Positions 57,060-64,000 of a DNA stretch of 64,000 nt are shown here, piece by piece. Made by a program: the position numbers and the translations under genes. Positions within the stretch are counted from its first letter, which is position 1; each line of letters opens with the position of its first letter. Below the pieces are notes generated by a model. That model searched no databases and was not told where the DNA came from. It worked only from the letters and a program-made list of their open reading frames with translations. The DNA is from Cristatella mucedo (taxonomy: Eukaryota > Bryozoa > Phylactolaemata > Cristatellidae): positions 269,001 to 333,000 of the forward strand of contig WPIO01000073.1 of NCBI GenBank assembly GCA_009760855.2. The letters are read 5' to 3'.

Positions 57060-58001
57060 TTGCGAGTTGGAGAGCTGGCGGACGGGAATCGAGACGGGTG
57101 TCGCGTCATTAGCAATCGATGACGTCGGGCTGCGACGTCGTCGAGGACGCGAAGACGGGGATTGTGGCCGTGGCTCCCCAAGCTTTGGCCCATCGCATAG
57201 AATGCAGACTCTGCCGCTCCGCTGGTCCAGTTATTCGCCACTTTCGCCGAGCTTGCTCACTGTCAGGCCTTCCTCTGGAGGCCTTCTTTCCTCAGTAGAT
57301 CAGCATTCCGCCGCCGCCGCCGCCACAGCCTCAGCAGAAGCAGAGACGGCATTCGTGACGTTCAACCGCTCGTCTAGTTGGATCGTCCCGCCGCCACCCG
57401 CTGCCTTGAAGAGCGGCAGCCCACGGCTTGGGATGACCTTGGGTGGCCGAGTTCAGCAGCGAATGGTGCCGTGCGTCGATCAAGATCAAGTGGCTACGGC
57501 CAGCGAACAACCGACTGAGGCGGAGCGACGGATGGCGGGTGGCGGAGGCTGTCTCGGACGTAGCGGTCTTTCTTTTGCTGGGAATCTAAGAATCACCTTG
57601 TCGCGAGCACGGCCCACACGGCACGGCTGCGGCGAAACGGCGGCGCATAGACGCAGGCTTCGGCGGCGGCGGCAGCTGCGGCGGCGGCAGCGGCGGCAGC
57701 GGTGGCGGTGGCGGCTGTGGTGGAGACAGACGGGGGCGCATGCCTTTAGTAGCGAGCAAGAGCTGCGGATGCCGAGATCGCGTCGGTGAGTCGGCGCTAG
57801 CGTGCGTGCGTCGCCACAGCCCGCCCGGTCGCGAGCGTACCCGCGCGAGCGAGCTTGGGAGCGACGAAGGTGCTGCGACCGTGGCAGTCAGCTCGAGCCC
57901 TGGTACTAAGGCACTACCGCACGGAGGCGTGGCGGCAGGTGTGCTGGTGCGATTGTCGGCTCGGTTAGGCTTCGATCACACCCTCGGCGACGACGCACCG
58001 C
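57060..58001. other. GC island 3' of the HCN-type exon
   Basis: GCG/CCG-rich runs occur near 57,308-57,330 and 57,655-57,720. A 240-codon plus-strand frame (57,067-57,789) is Arg/Ser/Ala-rich with no motif and runs antisense to what would be the channel's 3' UTR; I do not call it a gene. A perfect AATAAA for the minus strand is not seen nearby. Confidence 0.4.
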
Positions 58002-58753
58002 TTAAAAGTACGGATGAGGTCGCGAGTGCACCGACTTCCATCGCTTGATAGCGGAGCTGCCGTCGACACCGCCAGCGCCACCACTGCAGCCATGGCCCGA
58101 GTCATCTCCGCCACCGCCGACGTCGCCCCGGCGCCGTAGACTGCAACTGCTAACGCTTCTCACGAGACGCCGACCGCCGCCGGCGTCCTCTCCACCTCCG
58201 ACGATGCGCTCGCCTGCTGCCAGGAAGTCGTGCAGCAGAACGATTCGTGCGTTTGCAGCTGCGACGCTGCCGCCGCGTGGGCTTGCGTCTCTGCCGCGCG
58301 GGACGTCGGGCGGCGATTCGAAGATCGCCGTCGAAAAGGACGGAACGGGAAGGGCCGCCGACTCTTTGGTGAAAAACTCCCTGACCGCCGTCAGCAGCTG
58401 TCGCTTCTCGCGCGGCTCCGCCGCAGCGGTGGTGGCGGGCGTCGTCTGCTCGCCGTCGTCGACCGGCGTTCGGTGCTCGTCTTCCGCCGGCCGCTGTGGG
58501 CCACGGTCAATCGTAGCGCTTAGCGCTAGCATGTCCTGCAAGTCCTGCACGAGACTCTCGTGGGAGAGCACGAGACTGGGATCCTCGCCGAGATCTTGCA
58601 GCCTCTTTCCCGCCACGGTCTGCAGAGTTCTTCTGACGAGCGGATATTTTACGAGAATCTTCTCGAACTCGTCGTACGTCACCGAGAACAGGTTGCAGTG
58701 CGTTGCCGCCCGGATCTCGGCCACGCTGCGTCTGCCCGCGAGAAGGCCCATTT
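58002..58753 (-). CDS. Last coding exon of an HCN-type (cyclic-nucleotide-gated) channel
   Basis: HCN channels carry the hyperpolarisation-activated cation current and are modulated by cAMP at a C-terminal binding domain. The exon starts after GCATTTCAG at 58,754 in phase 1, so the first codon completes the Glu of the 'FGE' motif. It reads MGLLAGRRSVAEIRA, then THCNLFSVTYDEFEKIL (beta-roll), then KYPLVRRTLQTVAGKRLQDL and GEDPSLV (C-helix). This is the HCN order 'RA.TYCNLFSL...F...L..YP..RRT...VA..RL..IG..PS.V'. About 170 low-complexity residues rich in Gly, Ser, Pro and Arg follow to a TAA at 58,002. In the phosphate-binding loop the usual 'GRRTASVRA' reads GRRSVAEIRA, so the arginine next to Thr is displaced. 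Upstream exons must lie on the minus strand above 58,754; none was found. Confidence 0.88.
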
Positions 58754-60649
58754 CTGAAATGCGCAGTGCGAAGTTTCGTTGAGCTGCCGTCGAGAAGGTG
58801 GAGCACAGACGTTGCGAGCGTCGCTTACACGAGGGCGCAGTCATACTTAGTTTGCGGTGGGTGGTCTCGGGCTCGACGTACTTTGGGCGTCTCTATTAGG
58901 AATATGGATTCTTATATAACGAATTACAGATAATTTACATATTTGAAATGAAGCTAACCTTGGGTTTGGGAAGTTTATTTAAAGTGGCATCGAAAGTATA
59001 AGCCATCGGCCAAGTTCGCTCAATAAGGGTTACTGCGTCCCCCACGCGGCGTAACCCGGACTTTGGCTTTCGGCCAGGGCCTAACCAGGGATTTGGTAAA
59101 AGGTCAAGGCCTTCTCGTCGGATTCTACTCAGAAGAGCTCTTCGGTTACTTACAAAAGTCGTTTAGTTTAGTTATTCATTCAACTCTTAAAAACTTCTGA
59201 AAGCCTTTAGCTTTGAGCCATAGGCGCTTCACCTGGACGCTCGTTTCAAGATCCCGAGAACTCTGAACTCTGAACTCCGATATTCCGAAAGCCTAAGGCA
59301 GCGCACCGCAGGCAAACCTCCGAAGGCTGACAACCCATCTAAAGCTGTCTGAAAGACGTGCGTCTTTAACAACACTATAAAACTTGCTCCCCCTGTAGAA
59401 ACAACGACAGACACTCTGATCACTGACGCTTCACTCAGTAGCCCTTGCAAGGTTGAGCCTTGTAAAATTTCGTTCGCTTTTTGTAAAAAAATCCTTACCC
59501 TGCTCTGCAACCAGGTTTCGGTGCTTTGCCCCGAAGGTGCGCCTATCAGTTGGCTTTCCAGCCTATCAGATGGCTAACAAGGCCTACTCTACTTTTAGAA
59601 AGTCCGAGTTTGAAAATCGCTAAAGCCCCGAACGGAAGCTCTTCCAGTTGTCTAAAGAGAGAACGTTCGTCAATTTGCATGAGCAGATCAGAGCCTATAG
59701 CTGTCTGTGTGCGCCGTATGCTGACTAACCGAATCGCTTTGCGTGCGTAACACTTTTAGGTATGTTGGTAGCCTCGATCTCGACATGCAGTATCAAGCCG
59801 CCCTCTACTCAGGCCTGCTGCCCACTGGATCGCTAGTTCGTCAAACGGCTCTATTTGTATTTTGGCAGGGCTTAGCAAGATCTTATTTTGAACACAAGAC
59901 CCTACCGAAATGTGTGTCCCCAAGATTCGATGAACCAATCTAAAAACAGGATTTACCCTTAAGGGAGCATGTCTTTTTGACTGCAGAACGCTTTCTAAAA
60001 TACGGCCAGCATTAGAGACAGCCGCACAAATTGCGCATGTCTGTCAAATAAAGCAGAGAGATCAAAATTATTGCGAATTGTGTCCTGTGGCATCTCTACG
60101 GTGAGTACTTTTCTTAAACTCCACCGACGCATCCCGCCCTCTCGTTCTTGACAGCTATTTTCTGAAGCGGTAGACTGAGTGAGCTGATGCAGTCGGCTAT
60201 CGATCACTGCCCGCCGCATTTCTCTAGCCAACAAGTGGATCGCCGACATTCCGCCCAATTCAGGAGTCTTTGGGTATCGTGCATTAGTGAGGATTCTCGC
60301 GACTATGCCTGAAGCCGCAGCCAACTAGTTTTGTCGCCTAACCTTTAACTTCCACTGCTGAGTGTTCGACAGTCGGAAGTGCTTGACTGCAAAATGGGCT
60401 CAGTGAAAACGAGGTACTGAAGCTGATGTCGCTGAATAGAAGAAGCTGAAACTTTAGTGACCCATTTCTGTCGGCAGGAGTGAATTCCGGCATAGTGTGG
60501 GTGTGGTCAGTTTGTGTCTGCAGATCTCGCCCGTCTCAAGCGATGCCCAATCAGACCGTAAGTGCTCAAGGTTAAAAAAAGTGTAAGGGGTCAGAACTGA
60601 CGGCTCTCTTAGCCTTAGATTTTGCATAATTGCAGACGCTTACGCATCT
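58754..60649. other. Upstream intron of the HCN-type gene, unassigned
   Basis: The intron begins at the acceptor of the exon below. No further channel exon (earlier binding domain, C-linker, S1-S6) could be read. A 109-codon minus-strand frame (59,995-60,324; SLRKVLTVEMPQDTIRNNFD) is non-repetitive but matches nothing I know. Several 59-60 kb frames are short. Confidence 0.4.
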
Positions 60650-61203
60650 AATAATAATATTAATAGCAGTAAATTTATATAGCTCCAGAGAACTAAATCT
60701 CTCTCCATCTCTATCTAGGCACTTTCCAGATCCTGTTTAGAAAGCATTATCAAATGTTTGATGGTAAACAAGCACAATTAGCATAATATAAGCAGGTATT
60801 TGCACACGAAGGATAAATAACAAAGACCCACCATAAGCTGTGATAAACAGATGCATTTAAAGCCTCTTTTTAAATGTCGTCAAGTCATGGGACGTTGTGA
60901 CGTGCATTGGTAGTGAGTTACAGGCTTTGGAATTATAGGAACTCAAGGCATGGTCTCCAACGGTTTTGAGGTTCCTACGATGTAAGCTAAACGACTCGCG
61001 TCAGAACAGTGGGTTGTACGATTTTCGCCTGGTGGGGTGAGTTTTTCTGATAGGTAGGCTGGAGCACGAGAATGAAGGTACCTTAAAGTAAGTGACAGAG
61101 CCTTGAAGTCTATGCCCTGCTTGGTCGGGAGCCTGTGCAGATTGGCGAGAAGTGGTATGACGTGGCAAGTGCGACGCCAAGGAAAGATGAGCCTGACTTA
61201 GCA
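60650..61203 (-). mobile_element. LINE-A-type copy, antisense, decayed
   Basis: The plus strand opens with ATAATAATATTAATAG, then the reverse complement of the LINE-A end (AGAGAACTAAATCTCTCTCC). Further in, GGTCGGGAGCCTGTGCAG and GCGAGAAGTGGTATGACGTG are inverse to the LINE-A region encoding HITPLLADLHWLPVKQ. Minus-strand frames read SPICTGSRPSRA-like remnants. Confidence 0.75.
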
Positions 61204-61539
61204 TTAGCCATCAGTATTTATTAGGATAACTCAATTTTTTATCAAAGGTAATAGTCATCAACATTGCACGTGTTCTTACTCAAGTGACGACATTTCGCTG
61301 GGGCGAAATCGTAACAACGTAACTGCTTTTTAGCTAGCACTTCCATCAATGCAACCTATCTCGAGAAAGCTGTTCGACGACTAAAATCTTATCAGTGATG
61401 AGCTCCGAATATCGCTTCTTAAGCAGGCTGCACCAATCCTAGCTGTTTGTTCGATAAGCGACAGAAATGAGATCAATCGTACATTGAATTAGTTTTTACT
61501 TGATACTTCAGGGATTTCGAACAGTCATGTTGGGTGGGC

Positions 61540-63788
61540 AACATTCCTCATATTCCCAATAAAAAGTATTCGAGCATGCACTAGAGAGCCTCTACTTGTG
61601 AATCGAGAAACCTCAAGACCCTTGACAATGATGCTGTCCGTGCGTGAATATCTGCCTCACCTCTGCTGCTCAGTCCTCCCTCCGATCTGTCATCATTGGC
61701 AGATAGCTACAACACGACACTAGCTGACACGCTCGACGAGTTGGCACATCTGACAAAGCTCACTGTGTGCCCTCGCCCAGACGGTCTATGGTTTACCACA
61801 GACATTAAACTAGCCAAGTCTAGTTAGTGCAAGCTTGAAAAAAGCCTACAAAAGATCAGGACTGACTGTCCGTCGATAGGCATATGAAGACTACTGTAGG
61901 TCGTACCAATCTATCCTAGCAAAGGCCAAGTCTAGCTTCTATAGAAACATTGTTGAATCACAGATGCACAATCCAAAAATGCTGATGTCGACGATCAACC
62001 ATCTCCTCAACCGCTCCCAGATTAGCTCCTTACCTGATGATCCTTGTGATGATCTAGCCAATCGCTTCTCTCGATTCTTTGTGCAGAAGATAGACAAGAT
62101 CAGGGAGTCCATTCCTGCGATGACAACATCCCCACTAGAATGCTGCTCCCCGATTCCTGGCTGCACCTCAATGTCTACATTTAAGCAGGTCGCTAGTGAT
62201 CTAGTCCGGAAGTTCGTATCCCAATCAAAGAAGACAGCAAGTCCTCTGGACCCTAGTCCAACTGTCCTGCTCCTACATTGTATTGATCAGCTGCTGCCAT
62301 GCTTAACTTACATCATTTATATGTCATTAGCCTCAGGTCATGTCCCAGCACCTTTCAATAGAGCTGTAGTCAGGCCACTTCTCATGAAAGCGACACTAGA
62401 TCAAGTGAACTTGAGCAAGTACCGCCAAGTCTCCCTTCTACCATTCCTATCAAAGACACTAGAACTGGTCGTAGCGGACCAGCTAAACTCATATATCGAA
62501 ACTTCACACCTTTATAGTAAGTTCCAGTCTGGCTTTAGAGCTAATCCCTACACACAGTCAGCATTGCTTAGGGTAAACAACGACCTACTTAGGAATGCCA
62601 ACACGGATAGAGTGTCTCTGCTTGTTTTGCTCTATCTTTCGGCAGCTTTTGATACTATTCATCACGAAGTTCTTCTAGAGCACCTCTCTTCTCGCCTGGG
62701 CATCACTGGTATTGCTCTGCAGTGGTTCAGGTCCTGTCTCAGTGGCAGACTCCAGAGTATTGACGTGAATGGACAAAGATCATCTGAAGTACCTCTGAAA
62801 TATGGAGTACCTCAGGGCTCCGTGCTAGGTCCGGTTCTTTTCACAGTTTATACTCTGCCTCTCGCTGATGTGATTGCCAAGCACAATCTAGGCGTTCACT
62901 TCTATGCGGATGACACTCAGTTGTACCTTTGCTTTGATCCCTCCCAGCCTTCAAGCATCTCAAATGCTCTCAAATCACTTGCTGCATGTATTGATGACAT
63001 CCACACATGGATGGCTGCGAATTTTCTAAAACTAAACGATGATTAAACTAACTTACTATATAGGGGCGAACCCAGTGTGATTCAGAAATTGGATAGGCTG
63101 AGGCTAAAAAATGTGACTCGCTGCATGCTGGCCTACCGGCATGTGCAATCAGGCGTTTACAGCTTCTACAAAACTCCGCAGCAAGGCTTGTCTGTCGTGA
63201 ACGTTGCAGTTGCCAGATCACGCCACTTCTCGCCGACCTGCACTGGCTCCCAGTCAAGCAACGGATCGACTTCAAGGTTTTGTCGCTCACTATTAGGTCA
63301 CTTCATTCTTTGGCTCCAGCCTATCTCTCAGATCTAATCCCGCACCAGGCCAAGCACAGTACCACTCGTTTTTTGGAATCTAACTGTCAACCAATACCTC
63401 GTACAAACCTCAAATCCTTTGGAGACGGTGCATTTAGTTCGTATGCTCCCAAAGCGTGGAACTCCCTCCCGACTTGCGTTAGAACATCCCCTGACCTGAC
63501 CATATTTAAAGAGCATTTAAAAACACACCTATTTAGGACAGCATTTAGTGGGTCCCTGTGATTCGTCCTTCACGTGCTTATGCGTGCTGACACTGTGCAT
63601 GCTGCCACTAACTACATTGCATGCTGACCCTGTGCCTGTCACCTAACCACGTTATTCGTGTTGTTTGCTTATCAAGCATGATATTGCTCACCATTCAATT
63701 GCATTTCCCTTTGCAGCTAATGTAAAGTGCCTAAAAAGAGATTGAGTTCTCTGAGGGCGCTTTATCAGGTGCATTATTATCATCATTT
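61540..63788 (+). mobile_element. Longest LINE-A copy, RT ORF 61,964-63,046
   Basis: The copy starts in the linker between endonuclease and RT (CPRPDGLWFTTDIKLAK at 61.8 kb). It holds a 360-codon frame with AKSSFYRNIVESQMHNPK just upstream, then LSKYRQVSLLPFLSKTLELV, LLYLSAAFDTIHHEVLLEHL (motif A), GVPQGSVLGPVLFTVYTLPL (motif B), FYADDTQLYLCFDPSQP (motif C) and NFLKLNDD. The motif A aspartate (LLDLS in the copy at 24.9 kb) is Tyr here, and a TAA replaces a Lys codon at 63,044. About 100 bp is missing near 63,090-63,125 relative to the 25.4 kb copy. The 3' UTR and ATTATTATC tail are complete. It is L2/CR1-type and not active. Confidence 0.95.
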
Positions 63789-63905
63789 AGCAAAGCTTCC
63801 TGTAGTGTCATCTGAGCTCCTACGGTAAGGAAGTATTAAGCTTATCACAACATTAGTACTGCCGTTTGATTATTTTTTTATTAAATATGGAAACATTTAA
63901 GTCTA

Positions 63906-63979
63906 GCCGGATTAGCCTGGGCGGTAGAGCATCAGACTTTTAATATGTGTGTCCGGAGTTCGAGTCCCCGTTCGGGCGT
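63906..63979 (+). pseudogene. Degenerate tRNA-Lys (anticodon TTT) or tRNA-derived head
   Basis: The order is that of eukaryotic tRNA-Lys: box A region TTAGCCTGGGCGGTAGAGC, anticodon arm TCAGACTTTTAA with TTT at 63,939-63,941, box B GGAGTTCGAGTCC, and a 3' acceptor TTCGGGC. The 5' acceptor lacks one C, and the anticodon stem is mismatched (TCAGA against TATGT). It is therefore more likely a pseudogene or the head of a SINE cut by the window end. Confidence 0.65.
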
Positions 63980-64000
63980 TGGAATATTTTTCAGCGTTAG

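Noticed and set aside
57067-57789. 240-codon plus-strand frame
   Set aside because: Low-complexity, antisense to the likely 3' UTR of the HCN-type gene, with no domain or splice support.

Overview
The window is animal (metazoan) nuclear DNA, most likely from an invertebrate that cannot be named from sequence alone. Genes are split by short GT-AG introns, exons sit in GC-rich islands with G/C-ending codons, most of the rest is LINE and SINE debris, and there is no operon-like packing. Two host proteins are recognisable families (an HCN-type channel exon and a YWTD propeller exon). One complete small three-exon gene can be read.

Layout. 1-20.8 kb: mostly featureless DNA with SINE and LINE fragments, a long CT microsatellite block with a near-perfect (TCTCCG)n hexamer array (7.7-8.3 kb), and one broken cysteine-rich exon-like remnant (16.9-17.2 kb). 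21.4-23.9 kb: GC island with a possible membrane-protein exon and a YWTD propeller exon carrying two frameshifts. 24.4-36.9 kb: retrotransposon cluster with L2/CR1-type LINE copies in both orientations, tRNA-derived SINEs, and one clear nested insertion. 37-41.3 kb: GC-rich region with the secreted 12-cysteine protein gene on the minus strand (exons between 38,964 and 39,891, TATA-like box near 40,020). 41.3-42.1 kb: degenerate telomere-like repeats and a TA array between imperfect inverted repeats. About 44.6-53.6 kb: AT-rich island containing a decayed Polinton/adintovirus-like insertion, with an adenain-type cysteine protease remnant on the minus strand and a phage-tail-fibre-like protein on the plus strand, itself hit by LINEs. 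57-58.8 kb: GC island with the last coding exon of an HCN-type channel (minus). 60.6-63.8 kb: more LINEs, including the longest LINE-A copy; the window ends in a degenerate tRNA-Lys.

How the parts relate. Two L2/CR1-like LINE families are named here LINE-A (3' end with a shared 'GAGATTGAGTTCTCTGAGG' block and an ATT-rich tail) and LINE-B (3' end running into TACATTACATTA). SINE-A has a tRNA-like head and ends in the LINE-A 3' block, so it was probably mobilised by LINE-A. SINE-B is a second tRNA-derived family. All LINE copies seen are truncated or mutated. Frame and splice calls come from hand translation, and boundaries of repeats are approximate (tens of bases).
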